Assembly: GCF_000252955.1 (NCBI RefSeq)
Contig: NC_014228.1
Coordinates: 3,564,665 to 3,628,664 of the forward strand
Origin: Xenorhabdus nematophila ATCC 19061
GTDB lineage: Bacteria > Pseudomonadota > Gammaproteobacteria > Enterobacterales > Enterobacteriaceae
Direction: 5' to 3'
Length of the DNA: 64,000 nucleotides
Both the position numbers and the translations under genes were made by a program. Below are positions 45,153 through 55,174 of this stretch, in pieces (position 1 is the stretch's first letter; each line of letters opens with the position of its first letter). The notes under the pieces are model-generated. The model was not told where the DNA came from, did no database searches, and saw only the letters and a program-made list of their open reading frames with translations.

Positions 45153-46164
45153 GAGGAGCCGCCTGCTTATCTGCTTGTTTCAGCCAATTCACAGTCAAGC
45201 GAATACCTTCCTCCATGGTATAAACAGGCGTATAACCCAATTCATCCCTTGCCTTTGAGTTATCCAGTGTCATGGAATAATAGGCCGCGCCAATGCCGTA
45301 TCGAGTCAATACGGGTTCTTTGTGAGTCATTGAGGCAATCCCTTCTAACACCGTTGCAATGCCGTAAAGCAGCGGATAAGGCAATGATTTGATCCGATAA
45401 CTAAACTGCATTTCAGCAAATAACAGCTCTAACGTTTTCGCCAATGGCTGTGACTGCTGGTTGGAGATGTTATATATTGCCCCGCTCTGTAATCCTTCAC
45501 GGCAAGTCGCCAGTGACATGGCATGGACAACATTCATGACATAGGTGAGATCCAGAACATTTTTCCCTCCCGCAGGTAAGATCATGACCCCTTTGCTGGC
45601 TTTAACCTGTGCCAGCAGACGTGGCAGCAATACTCTGTCATGCGGGCCAAACAACCCACGGGGACGCAAAATAATATACGTTGTCTCCGGGTAGCGCCGG
45701 ATAAGCTGACGTATGCACTCCTCTGCCTGAAATTTCGTTCGGGTGTAGTCATTGACGAAATATTGGCTACGCTGATCTTCCGTAATATTCTGTTGGTGTG
45801 AAAAATTAAAATAGACTGAAGGCGTGGATATATGCACAAATCGTTTAATACCACATATTCCCGCCGCTTGTGCCAACGTATACGTCGCCGTCAAATTAAT
45901 GCGTTCAAATTCCGCAGGATCGCCCCACGGCGATGATTTGGCAGCACAGTGCCAGACCGCATCACAATCTGACATTAACTCAATGGCATCATCCACGGTT
46001 AACGTCGTCAGTTCAGCACAGCGAAATTCAGCGCCTAATCGGGATAATACTTCACCTGCCTGTTTATCGCGCCCGGTTGCTACAACCGTCTCCCCGCGTG
46101 ATAACAGGTAATCCACGGCATTACGTCCTAAACCACTTGTTGCTCCGGTGACAAAAATTTTCAT
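45145..46164 (-). CDS. NAD(P)-dependent epimerase/3-beta-HSD-like SDR
   Basis: A 339-residue extended short-chain dehydrogenase. The nucleotide motif is FVTGATSGLGRNAVDYLL; catalytic residues are Ser in FVHISTPSVYF and the Tyr and Lys in YTRTKFQAEE. LRPRGLFGPHDRVLLPRLL and a C-terminal substrate domain follow. Related enzymes reduce or oxidise beta-keto and hydroxy products, as in OleD of the olefin pathway. It overlaps both neighbours. Confidence 0.85.
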   Translation of the reverse strand: MKIFVTGATSGLGRNAVDYLLSRGETVVATGRDKQAGEVLSRLGAEFRCAELTTLTVDDAIELMSDCDAVWHCAAKSSPWGDPAEFERINLTATYTLAQAAGICGIKRFVHISTPSVYFNFSHQQNITEDQRSQYFVNDYTRTKFQAEECIRQLIRRYPETTYIILRPRGLFGPHDRVLLPRLLAQVKASKGVMILPAGGKNVLDLTYVMNVVHAMSLATCREGLQSGAIYNISNQQSQPLAKTLELLFAEMQFSYRIKSLPYPLLYGIATVLEGIASMTHKEPVLTRYGIGAAYYSMTLDNSKARDELGYTPVYTMEEGIRLTVNWLKQADKQAAPHG

Positions 46165-47159
46165 GGTTTCAAAATCATCTCACTCAATGAAAGTCCGGCA
46201 GCCGTACCAAGCAACATCACATAATCACAGCCGTAATAACGATCTGTCACAATGGCTTCATGCAGCGCACTGGGGATGGAAGCCGCTACCTGATTACCGC
46301 GATAGCGATAGATATTCACAAACCTTTCTTCTTTGATATTTAATCGCTTACGGATATGTTCCAACCCTAAATGACTTGCTTGGTGAGGTATCACGGTATC
46401 AATCTCAGGCATCGTCAGATTAGCGCTGGCAAGTACGCGCTTCGTAAAGTCTTCAATTAATGAAGCTGTCAATTTAAACAGAGGCTTACCCTGCATTTGG
46501 AAAAGGAGGTCACTATCTTCCATTCCCGTACGGAGATTCCTGCGGGTTCCACCGGCCCGGATTTCACATAACGCCAGCCCTTCCGGATAGGTTTCATGTT
46601 TGTAGGTAACAATCCCGCTCTGCCCATCCCCTCTCTCAACAATCATACAAGCCGCACCATCGCCAAAAATCAGAGAAGATTCCTGGTGTGACCAATCAAT
46701 ACCACGGGAAGCCATCTCAGAGGAAACAATGGCTATCCGCCGATACTGTTTGGTCGCCAGCAATCCGGCAGCAACACTCAGAGCCGAAACAAAACTGACG
46801 CAACTTGAATTAATATCAAAACAGGCGGTTCCGGCTTTTAATTGACTCTCTTTCAAAATATGTGCGGCTGAATAAGGTAATGCCTGAATAGGAATTGCAG
46901 AAGCGGCAATCAGGAGATCGACAGAATCCGGTGGGATTTGATGATTTTTTAAAGTCTCATTCAATGCCACCGCAGCAAATTTAGCCGGAGAAGTTTCATA
47001 GTCAGAATGATAACGATATTCGATACCCGAGCGTTTTTGCACAAAACCATTCGGTTTATTAAATCTCAGATCTAAATCTGATGAATATACTTTGGATTCT
47101 GGCAAAGCAGTACCAGAGGCAATGATCTTTAATGGGATCAATTCATTTGAGTTTTTCAT
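46161..47159 (-). CDS. KAS III-like condensing enzyme
   Basis: A 332-residue thiolase-fold enzyme. The Cys-His-Asn triad is intact: Cys in CFDINSSCVSFVSAL, His in DTVIPHQASHLGLEHI and Asn in YRYRGNQVAASIPSALHEA. It should condense acyl thioesters. The start at 47159 has GGAAG upstream; an in-frame ATG at 47267 adds 36 residues of low-complexity sequence. It is the first gene of the operon KAS-SDR-MBL-ligase, with no acyl carrier protein seen. Product unknown. Confidence 0.85.
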   Translation of the reverse strand: MKNSNELIPLKIIASGTALPESKVYSSDLDLRFNKPNGFVQKRSGIEYRYHSDYETSPAKFAAVALNETLKNHQIPPDSVDLLIAASAIPIQALPYSAAHILKESQLKAGTACFDINSSCVSFVSALSVAAGLLATKQYRRIAIVSSEMASRGIDWSHQESSLIFGDGAACMIVERGDGQSGIVTYKHETYPEGLALCEIRAGGTRRNLRTGMEDSDLLFQMQGKPLFKLTASLIEDFTKRVLASANLTMPEIDTVIPHQASHLGLEHIRKRLNIKEERFVNIYRYRGNQVAASIPSALHEAIVTDRYYGCDYVMLLGTAAGLSLSEMILKP

Positions 47160-47710
47160 TTCTTTATTACTTCCGGATGTTAAATTTTTGTTCAAACGTA
47201 TTATCAGAAGATGAGATAAATTCTGAACATAAGGTACGAGTAAATTAGTATTTATCAGATAGTCCATTAAACAGGAAGTAAATATTTATGATACATCATA
47301 TTACTAAAATGAAATACCTGACACAGTTATATGAAAAATAATAATTTTTACCAACTCACCATTTCAATGTTATAAAATTTTTTTAATGGGAAAGGATTAT
47401 CATGAGATTTAATCATCGCAATTGTTGAACTTATGTAAAATAAAAATCAACATTAATTTACAAGTTAACTTTATTGACTTAATCATATAAAATAATTTTT
47501 TTTGTTTTAATTTCGTATATAAATCATTAATATAACTAAGAATAATAAAATATCATTTAAGTATTTATCCAGTATTTACATCTTATTTTTATCTCAAATA
47601 AAAAATAAACTTCCATTGAAATATTTATATATTTTTTAAAATAAATACATAAATTGTTTTTCTGAACAATCTGAATTTACTTTTAATAATATCTCCATAA
47701 GTAAAATACC
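47160..47710 (-). other. very AT-rich region upstream of the four-gene operon
   Basis: About 550 bases without a supported gene. Long A/T tracts suggest a curved, H-NS-bindable promoter region; no specific box was recognised. Confidence 0.4.
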
Positions 47711-48867
47711 CAGGGCAAGAGCATGAATGTTTATTTCTTGCCCAACACCTGAAAACCTGCAATTAATACCTTGTCCAAATACTCATTGCTCATATTGGCC
47801 ATATTCGTTTTTCGTCTGATACTGGCTTTTATGCTGGTTTCTGCACGCAACATATTCAGTGAGAGGTGTCGCATACCCGCTAATATCCCGGCACCGTTAC
47901 CGCGACGAATGGCGCACGCATCTTCATTCATGGAAACATCGAGCACCCAATGAACGCGGTTTTCAATTCCCCAATGACCTCGCACTGCCGCCTTAAAGCG
48001 GTCTGCCTCAAGCGCTGCTGAGCTGATGTAATAATGGTAGTCCAATGATTCTTTTTTTCCCTTTTTATCAAGGCGATATCGCATTGCTGCGCCAAGGCTT
48101 TTTACACCTTTCCATTCCGGAAATTGCGCGGCAAGTTCTCCTGCCGGTAGAACAGGGTACTCACGTAACTCAATTCGTCCAGGCCCTTGTTCTATACTGA
48201 CATTTTCTGGCTGACTGACCGCAGTCACTTGTGCTGACAGCGCTTGTTTCACTGCGCGATGTCATGTTGCCTGATTCTCTTTTACGGACAACAGATAATC
48301 ACCGCCCTGAGCAATAATTTTTTTGGCAATTTTAGTCTGGCATCCCATTGCATCGAGGGTAACCAAACACCCTTTGATGTCCAGTAAATCAATTAATTTA
48401 GGGATGGCAGTGATTTCATTAGACTTGTTTTCGGTTTTTAACTGCCCCATGATAACGCCATTGGCTGTAGCAAATGCGCTCACCCTATGGATAGGCGATA
48501 ATCGCTGATGCCAATTTCCGGTACTCCGTAAGGCTTTGCCATCAATCGCGATGATTTCCCCGTCGGTGCGTTCACTGACCGCCTGAGTCCAGCGAATAAA
48601 GCTGCGTTGAAACTGGGCAGGATCAAGGCGGGAAATGATACGGGCTATTGTGTCATGTACGGGTAAGCCGGTTTGAAAAAATCCCTTTTCCTGAAGCCAA
48701 TTGCAGCGCATATTTCCGAAGTCTTCGATATCTTCCCAACCTTCTGCCCCCGTCAGGACGGCACACATTGTCAAAAAAAGTACATCAAACAGAGGATAGC
48801 TGATTTTGGCAGACTGGCGAGGATCGTTAATATCACCGAAATACTGAGAAAAGGCATCAAGTTCCAT
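47711..48867 (-). pseudogene. ISAs1-family transposase with in-frame stop
   Basis: The minus strand encodes an H-repeat/ISAs1-type transposase from MELDAFSQYFGDINDPR at 48867 through IDGKALRSTGN (catalytic Asp), DAMGCQTKIAKKI and YLLSVKENQAT, then a TGA near 48262 in the same frame, and continues HRAVKQALSA to YHYISSAALEADRF, GHWGIENRVHWVLDVSMNED and the stop at 47731. The TGA replaces what is usually a Leu codon. The 3' end (CAGGGCAAGAGCATGAATG at 47711) is the terminal repeat; no matching right repeat is seen near 48900, so that end is lost. Confidence 0.85.
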
Positions 48868-49345
48868 TAGAGGGGTCCCGAAAAAAGGAGTATAAGATTA
48901 CAACTTAATTCATGGGTCAAATGGATTAATCTTGATTAAATAACGTTCGTGATCTCACCCTGATAGTAATAGGAGTTTAAAAAAAAAACAAAATTTAAAT
49001 CACATAATAAAAATATGTTTTCAAGAGTATTCTCACTGTCTAATCTTATACATAGAAATATTTATTAAAAAATAATTGTAAATAAACTTACGTTATATTT
49101 TTTAAATTATAATCATGGTAGATTCACATCATAATTTGAAAATTATCAAGATTTAATGAACACATGCATATTTTAAAATTGAAAATCTGTGTCTTCTCGA
49201 AAATTTGTATATAGACCATAGTATATTTTTCTGTGTTGATAAAGATGTCTACCATAACAACTTAACGTTTTTATGAAAATTTGCACTTTTTAATCGGATC
49301 CGATTCTTTGATAAGTTCGACCATATATCCAAGCATGTTCTAATG
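48868..49345. other. AT-rich region between two IS remnants
   Basis: About 480 bases without a gene. No terminal repeat for the ISAs1 element was found here. Confidence 0.4.
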
Positions 49346-49499
49346 CAGGGCGGGAGCGTGAAAGACTATTTTTCAATCAACCCTTATAAATAAAACACTA
49401 ATTGATACTTTAATAAAATAGTGTTAATCAATTTCTACCTAAAATCAGCTTTCATTGCATACAAATGAAGCTCAAAAAACGTTCATGCAGCTCGCCCTG
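49346..49499. mobile_element. 154-bp MITE-like element related to the one at 31.5 kb
   Basis: Inverted ends CAGGGCGGGAGCGTGAAAG (left) and CAGGGCGAGCTGCATGAACG (right, reverse complement) enclose AT-rich non-coding DNA. Length and ends match the 31.5-kb element. No target duplication is visible, and the right end abuts the IS630 copy. Confidence 0.7.
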
Positions 49500-49956
49500 G
49501 ATTGATAGTTATCTGTTTATTGATAACTACAAGGCGCTAAAAGACGAAACGGGTCAGCATGAACCGCTCCTGTTCAGGGATGCGGTGCCTCCTTCACCGT
49601 CCACAAAGCTCAGCGCGGGCGGGATGAAAGCAGGAAAAAATCAGGGAAAAGTGGCCGAAACGACCGGCAGTCGTCCCCGTCTCAATAGGCTGGGTGCCCT
49701 GAATTTACACCGCATTGAAGACACCGGGCTCCGGGAAGACCCGGGTATCAATGCCGAAAACATCGTGTATTTCGTCGGCGCGCGCCGGGAAACTGACCCG
49801 CTTTCGCAAAAAATCCCTATTATTCTGGATAATGCGGGTTACCCCCGGGCAGAATGCGTGAAAGATATTGCGTATGGGCGTAATATTGAATTGCATTACC
49901 TGCCGCCTGACAGCCCAAATCTCAATCCGATTGAGCGATTGTGGAAGTATATGTAA
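49500..49956 (+). pseudogene. IS630-family transposase fragment, second copy
   Basis: Encodes WIDSYLFIDNYKALKDETGQ through PIILDNAGYPRAECVKDIAY and LPPDSPNLNPIERLWKYM, then stops at TAA. It is nearly identical to the copy at 1829-2250 but keeps five C in the run where that copy has four, so this frame is intact up to the truncation. It lacks the N-terminal third and the last part after ERLWK. Cut on the left by a MITE-like element. Confidence 0.85.
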
Positions 49957-50214
49957 GAAAACCCGATACTAAATTATCAGTTTAACCGTAAAAATCATTG
50001 TGACAGAAGTTACAGCCTATTTATAAATGTGTTTTTCATATCGCTATATAGATAAATACATATACAACCATTGATGATATGAATGAATTAAATAATAGCG
50101 TAAATAACTCACTGATTTTTTTATTGCCTGCCTCATTTGATAGAGTGAGGTCAGGCAAATAATAGGTTCAGTAATTAAGAAAAAGACTGAGATCTTTATG
50201 TAATAATCAGAAAA

Positions 50215-51600
50215 TTAATCATCCAGCTCATCCAAAATAGTTAAAGCATCAGCCAGTTTTTTGACACCAAATACTTTCATATCCGGCAAGGCTTTTTTCG
50301 GCATATTAGCATGGGGGACAATAGCGCGTTTAAATCCATGTTTAGCAGCTTCTGAAATACGTTCTTGTCCGCTGGGTACGGGACGAATTTCACCTGCCAG
50401 ACCCACTTCGCCGAATACCACCAGATCACGGGGTAAAGGGCGATCGCGAAAACTGGACACTAAAGAGAGTAATAACGCAAGGTCAGCACTTGTTTCCGTT
50501 ACTTTCACACCGCCCACGACATTAACAAAAACATCTTGGTCAGCCATTTGCAAACCACCGTGTCGATGTAAAACTGCCAGCAGAATAGCCAGCCTGTTTT
50601 GTTCAAGCCCTACCGCGACGCGACGCGGGTTTGACATCATGGAATGATCCACGAGTGCTTGAATTTCAACCAGCAAAGGACGGGTACCTTCCCACACGAT
50701 CATCACAGAACTGCCTGAGGTAATTTCATCACCACGACTCAGGAAAATCGCGGAAGGGTTATTCACTTCCCGTAATCCCTGTTCAGTCATTGCAAACACC
50801 CCTAATTCATTGACAGCACCGAAACGGTTTTTATGGCTGCGGAGAGTACGGAAGCGGGAATCTGCTTCACCGTCCAGCATGACAGAGCAGTCTATACAGT
50901 GTTCAAGTACTTTAGGGCCAGCCAGAGAACCATCCTTTGTAACATGCCCGACCATAATAATGGCAACACCACGGGTTTTAGCAAACCGGGTGAGATATGC
51001 TGCGGTTTCCCTGACCTGGGCTACACTGCCCGGCGAGGATTGAATATCCGCCATGTGCATGACCTGAATCGAGTCAATTACCATCAGTTTTGGTTGCTCT
51101 TGCTCTGCAATCAAGCAAATCTGTTCAATGCTGGTTTCTGACAGCATGTTCAGTTTATCGGTCGTTAATCCTAATCGATGGGCCCGCATTGCTACCTGCT
51201 GCAATGATTCCTCACCTGTCACATACAGGGTTTTCATCTGAGTTGATAACTGGCACATCGTTTGTAAAAGCAAGGTACTTTTTCCCGCGCCTGGATTACC
51301 ACCAATCAAAATAGCACTGCCGGGGACGACACCGCCACCGAGAACGCGGTCAAATTCTTTAAACCCGGTCGAAAAACGGGGTAATTCTTCCAGGCTAATC
51401 TCTGAAAGTTTTTGAACTTTACTGATCCCGACATCACCAGCATAACCGCTGAAACGTTCATTGCGAGAGGATGAGGCTGAGGCCAGACGCACTTCTGTGA
51501 TGGTATTCCATGCGTGGCATGCGGTGCATTGCCCCTGCCAGCGAGGATAATCCGCACCACATTCGTTACAGACAAATGCCCGTTTTACTGCTTTTGCCAC
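50215..51600 (-). CDS. radA: DNA repair protein RadA
   Basis: A 461-residue RecA-like ATPase that helps branch migration in recombinational repair. It starts with a four-Cys zinc finger (FVCNECGADYPRWQGQCTAC), then Walker A GGNPGAGKSTLLLQ, Walker B MVIDSIQ, the RadA KNRFG motif (RSHKNRFGAVNE) and a Lon-protease-like C-terminal domain. Length fits. It follows serB in the order serB-radA. Confidence 0.96.
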   Translation of the reverse strand: MAKAVKRAFVCNECGADYPRWQGQCTACHAWNTITEVRLASASSSRNERFSGYAGDVGISKVQKLSEISLEELPRFSTGFKEFDRVLGGGVVPGSAILIGGNPGAGKSTLLLQTMCQLSTQMKTLYVTGEESLQQVAMRAHRLGLTTDKLNMLSETSIEQICLIAEQEQPKLMVIDSIQVMHMADIQSSPGSVAQVRETAAYLTRFAKTRGVAIIMVGHVTKDGSLAGPKVLEHCIDCSVMLDGEADSRFRTLRSHKNRFGAVNELGVFAMTEQGLREVNNPSAIFLSRGDEITSGSSVMIVWEGTRPLLVEIQALVDHSMMSNPRRVAVGLEQNRLAILLAVLHRHGGLQMADQDVFVNVVGGVKVTETSADLALLLSLVSSFRDRPLPRDLVVFGEVGLAGEIRPVPSGQERISEAAKHGFKRAIVPHANMPKKALPDMKVFGVKKLADALTILDELDD

Positions 51601-51688
51601 TTTGAACTCCCTTAATATGATAACTCTTTGCCTTAGGCTGCAAATGAATACCTGTTTTTGAAGTCAATACCTGTTTTGAGGTATAGCA

Positions 51689-52666
51689 TCAACGCTCTTC
51701 GTGTTTCAAGCCACCGCTCAAAACACACAAAACACCCATCAAGTCACCATGCCGAATAGAAACCTTAGCGTGAGCATACACTTTAGGTTTTGCATGATAA
51801 GCAATACCCAATCCCGCTTTGCGGATCATTTTCAAGTCATTGGCACCATCCCCAATGGCAACGGTTTGGCTCAATGGAACACCCAGTTCTTCAGCCAGCC
51901 TTATCAAGGTCGTTGCTTTATATTTTGCATCAACAATAGGTCCCCTGACCTTGCCGGTCAGTTTTCCCTCTTTTACCTCAAGATGGTTAGCAACAGCGGC
52001 AAAAAGACGTAATTGCTGGCGAAGGTTATCGGCAAAGTACGTAAAGCCACCGGAAGCAATTGCCACATGCCAATCTAATGATTGTAGCTTGCGAACAAGG
52101 CTGGTGAGCCCCGGCATAAGAGGAAGTGTTTCCATGACTTGTTGCAAGATTACAGCATCAGCACCAGCCAGTTGGGCTACCCGTTCGCGCAGACTTTCTG
52201 AAAAATCCAGCTCACCCTGCATTGCGCGTTCGGTGATATCTGCCACTTTATCGCCAACGCCAGCCAGACGAGCAATTTCATCAATACACTCGATCTGGAT
52301 AGCGGTTGAATCCATATCCATCACTAAAAGACCGGGTGAACGCAGACGCGGGATCTGCCCCAGAGGAACAACATCCAGGCGGCACTCATCTGCCAGCCGT
52401 TTAATGCGAGGTGAGAGACTGCCGGCAATACGGACAACTTGATAATCATCAATACGCCATGAAGATACGACAACAATGGCAGCGCCAAGCCGGTGCTGAA
52501 AATCGCTGATGCGTTGTTTATCCAAACCCCGTCCGTACAACAACCAACCGCTATCTCCGGCACGGTAATCCAATGGCATGACTTCATCACCACTGAGGGA
52601 TAATGGTAATCCGGGCCATTTATGGATTTCATCCGGTAAATATCGGTAAGCCAGATTATTAGACAT
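51689..52666 (-). CDS. serB: phosphoserine phosphatase
   Basis: A 325-residue HAD phosphatase, last step of serine synthesis. The core motifs are LLVMDMDSTAIQIECIDEIA (nucleophile Asp), AIASGGFTYFA, and VAIGDGANDLKMI; LSGDEVMPLDYRAGDSGWLL marks the enterobacterial N-terminal domain. The ATG at 52666 has GGAG about 10 bases upstream. It diverges from ytjB and lies upstream of radA. Confidence 0.96.
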   Translation of the reverse strand: MSNNLAYRYLPDEIHKWPGLPLSLSGDEVMPLDYRAGDSGWLLYGRGLDKQRISDFQHRLGAAIVVVSSWRIDDYQVVRIAGSLSPRIKRLADECRLDVVPLGQIPRLRSPGLLVMDMDSTAIQIECIDEIARLAGVGDKVADITERAMQGELDFSESLRERVAQLAGADAVILQQVMETLPLMPGLTSLVRKLQSLDWHVAIASGGFTYFADNLRQQLRLFAAVANHLEVKEGKLTGKVRGPIVDAKYKATTLIRLAEELGVPLSQTVAIGDGANDLKMIRKAGLGIAYHAKPKVYAHAKVSIRHGDLMGVLCVLSGGLKHEER

Positions 52667-52781
52667 GAACGTCGACTCCTGTAATTCCATGTAATTTTGT
52701 CAGGCAAAAAACGTCTTTCAAACTATCCTATCAATACTGCATCTGGCAACATGTGCTTTCTGAGCATAGGATGAGAACACT

Positions 52782-53441
52782 ATGATAAAAGCAACACTAA
52801 AACTTCGACTGCACAAAACGGCAATTATTTTAATATGTCTGGCACTGCTGGTACTACTCATGCAGGGAGTTTCCTATTTCAGCCGTTCTCAGCAGCAGGC
52901 TCATATGGATCAGTTTGAAGATCTGGCAAAAACGTTAGCAAAACAGGTTGCATTCAGTTTGTCTGATTATATGGAGAACGGCAGTAAAGATCTTAATAAC
53001 AAGAAAATTGTGGCTCATTTGGATTATTTGACGAATGAAAGCCGCATTTTGGATGCCAGTGTTTATTTGGAAAATGGGACGCAGATAGCACGGAGCGGAG
53101 AGCCAGTTTCTGTTCGTGAGCGGTTATCGTTGGAAGGTAAAAAATCTAATGGTTATTTCAACCAACAAATTGTTGTACCAATACCCGGGAAAAACCATCC
53201 AAAAGGTTTTCTTCGCCTGACACTGGATACTCATCGGTTAGCAACAGAAGCCAAACAGGTTGATAACACCACTAATCTACTTAGGATCATGTTGTTATTA
53301 TCTTTAGCGATTGGTTTTATTCTGGCGCATAACTTACTGCAATTGACGCCCAGCCGTTGGCAACAATCACCTTACCTCTTGACCGCAAATACCAAATCTT
53401 CTCATGAAGTAGAAAACAAAAATGAGAACCCCCAACGGTAA
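52782..53441 (+). CDS. ytjB: SMP-family membrane protein YtjB
   Basis: A 219-residue inner-membrane protein with two membrane segments (TAIILICLALLVLLMQGVSY and LLRIMLLLSLAIGFILAHNL) around a periplasmic domain. This is the Smp/YtjB type, divergent from serB in enterobacteria. Its molecular role is not established. Confidence 0.85.
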   Translation: MIKATLKLRLHKTAIILICLALLVLLMQGVSYFSRSQQQAHMDQFEDLAKTLAKQVAFSLSDYMENGSKDLNNKKIVAHLDYLTNESRILDASVYLENGTQIARSGEPVSVRERLSLEGKKSNGYFNQQIVVPIPGKNHPKGFLRLTLDTHRLATEAKQVDNTTNLLRIMLLLSLAIGFILAHNLLQLTPSRWQQSPYLLTANTKSSHEVENKNENPQR

Positions 53442-53487
53442 GATAAGCTTCCCGTTAGGGAACAAAATTTAGGAAAAGTGGAGGCAA

Positions 53488-53781
53488 TTATTGCTCTTCA
53501 TGCTTTGTTTTTCCATAGTACAGATTGAAACAAACGGAATAGACCAAAGCATGTAGCAATGCAATCACAATCGCGCCATAAAACACAATCGGACTGTGTG
53601 ATACTGCAATATTCACAATTGGGATAGTGTCGAAACGAAAAATATACATATGGAAAGCAATTGCCGCTACTGCAAACATAATACCTGATGCGTTATGGTG
53701 AATCTGGCTTGATAGCAGGAACCATTTTAATACAAAGAAAAAAGGAACCAGCATCAATAAAGAAATAACTATGTAAATCAT
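53488..53781 (-). CDS. small membrane protein of unknown function
   Basis: A 97-residue protein with about three hydrophobic segments (IYIVISLLMLVPFFFVLKWF, IMFAVAAIAFHMYIF, IVFYGAIVIALLHALVYSV). The ATG at 53781 is preceded by GGAAG at good distance; upstream in-frame ATGs lack a site. Family not recognised. It may be a housekeeping accessory membrane protein of this genus. Confidence 0.6.
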   Translation of the reverse strand: MIYIVISLLMLVPFFFVLKWFLLSSQIHHNASGIMFAVAAIAFHMYIFRFDTIPIVNIAVSHSPIVFYGAIVIALLHALVYSVCFNLYYGKTKHEEQ

Positions 53782-54115
53782 TATCACTTCCTTAAGTTTA
53801 ACTTTAGGGTTATTAAGAACAGGTGTATTTTTTCTGACATAACTATTCGAATTAGTGGTCAAACTTACCTATGGCTCTTATTTATCATCCTGAATTAAGT
53901 CTATATCAATAAATATATATAAATAATAAACATAGTTATTATTAGCGATATAGATTTGATTAATGAATTATGGTGTTTTAAGGGCATGATTTGTTCTGTA
54001 TGCACGACCTGAATCCTGTTAAAAAACAGAATTCAGGTCAGTTGGAATGGTTTAAGTGAGATGAGTGGATATAATTTTGAGTGTTTCAAGCCTACTTATT
54101 TCACGGCGATTATTT

Positions 54116-54946
54116 TTACAATTGATTGTAACTATCAGGATTTGGTCCTATTCGCTTACCTACATCCAACTCAGCCATGGCAGTGAGATCTTCTTTTTCC
54201 AATCTGAAATCAAACACATCAAAATTTTCTTTAATGCGGGAAGGTGTAACCGATTTAGGGATAGCAATCATGCCGCATTCAAGATGCCAACGAATAACAA
54301 TTTGTGCTGGTGTTTTACCGTATTTAATTGCCAGCTGTTCAACCAGTGGAGAATCAAAAACACCTTTTCCGCCCCGGGATAATGGGCTCCAGGATTCAGT
54401 GATAATATGATGCGTTGCGTTCCATGAGTGGAGTTGTCGCTGCTGCATGAGGGGATGCAGCTCAATTTGGTTGATAGTGGGTGCTACATTGGTTTCCAGC
54501 ATTATTTTCTGCAAGTGTTCGATATGGAAATTACAAACACCAATACTGCGTATTAATCCTTTATCTTTCAGATCGATCAGTTGTCGCCAGGCACCAACAT
54601 AATGATCCTGTTCAGGAACGGGCCATTGAATGAGGTAAAGATCCACAAAATCCAGTTGCAGTTTATCCAGACTTTCTTGCAACGCAGTGCCAGCATCCAG
54701 ATGGCGATTGTTCCAGAGTTTCGTTGTAACAAAAATGTCTTCCCGTGGGATATCACTTTCTTTTAAGGCTTTTCCTACACCAATTTCATTATGGAAAATC
54801 GCTGCAGTATCAATGGAACGATAGCCCACCTCTAACGCAGTGTGGATAGCCTTAACAACTTGTTCATTACTCGCTTGCCAAACTCCAAGACCTAGTTGTG
54901 GCATATGGTTATCATCAACGAGTTTAATAATTGTCTGTTGATCCAT
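54116..54946 (-). CDS. dkgA: aldo/keto reductase DkgA-like, catalytic residues replaced
   Basis: A 276-residue protein clearly of the DkgA (2,5-diketo-D-gluconate/methylglyoxal reductase) group: MPQLGLGVWQASNEQVVKAI, INQIELHPLMQQRQLHSWNA and IPKSVTPSRIKENFDVFDF are near the E. coli form. Of the catalytic tetrad, Asp (DTAAIF) and Lys (TTKLW) remain. The Tyr is Phe (TTC) in DTAAIFHNE, and the His is Gln (CAA) in LYLIQWPVP. The protein may bind NADPH but be a poor or altered enzyme. The ATG at 54946 has GGAGG upstream. Confidence 0.88.
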   Translation of the reverse strand: MDQQTIIKLVDDNHMPQLGLGVWQASNEQVVKAIHTALEVGYRSIDTAAIFHNEIGVGKALKESDIPREDIFVTTKLWNNRHLDAGTALQESLDKLQLDFVDLYLIQWPVPEQDHYVGAWRQLIDLKDKGLIRSIGVCNFHIEHLQKIMLETNVAPTINQIELHPLMQQRQLHSWNATHHIITESWSPLSRGGKGVFDSPLVEQLAIKYGKTPAQIVIRWHLECGMIAIPKSVTPSRIKENFDVFDFRLEKEDLTAMAELDVGKRIGPNPDSYNQL

Positions 54947-54984
54947 TCTAACCTCCTTCAGGTTTGGCATGTGACTGCTACACC

Positions 54985-55032
54985 GCCCTAAAGGGCGATG
55001 CTTTCCACTTCACAGGCCACAACCGTCTGTCT
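54985..55032 (-). mobile_element. remnant right end of an IS200/IS605-type element
   Basis: The minus strand encodes QTVVACEVESIAL and a stop, matching the last codons of the TnpB remnant at 63 kb (QTVVA). It includes a CGCCCT/AGGGCG palindrome at about 54985-54998, typical of the single-stranded hairpin at these elements' right ends. Only the end survives. Confidence 0.5.
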
Positions 55033-55174
55033 ACATTTTTGGCTATACTAGCGAATATACTTTTATTGCATTGATAGTACTTAAGTGTTGGAGTGGCCCA
55101 TTCTGGTTGTTTAATTCTTTGGCTAATTAATAGAGAGAGTGCTGTTTGCAAGAATATTAAAACGGTCAGTATGT

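Noticed and set aside
43072..47159. Direct assignment of the four-gene operon as oleABCD
   Set aside because: The hydrolase is an MBL-fold enzyme, not an alpha/beta hydrolase, and the ligase is of the F390/PaaK type.
47711..49499. One large ISAs1 element from 47711 to 49499
   Set aside because: The ends are inverted relatives, but there is no matching target duplication, and 49346-49499 is a unit with its own two ends.
50124..50158. Strong hairpin (TGCCTGCCTCA/TGAGGTCAGGCA) as a radA terminator
   Set aside because: It lies beyond radA, but on the minus strand it is followed by A residues instead of T, so intrinsic termination is doubtful.
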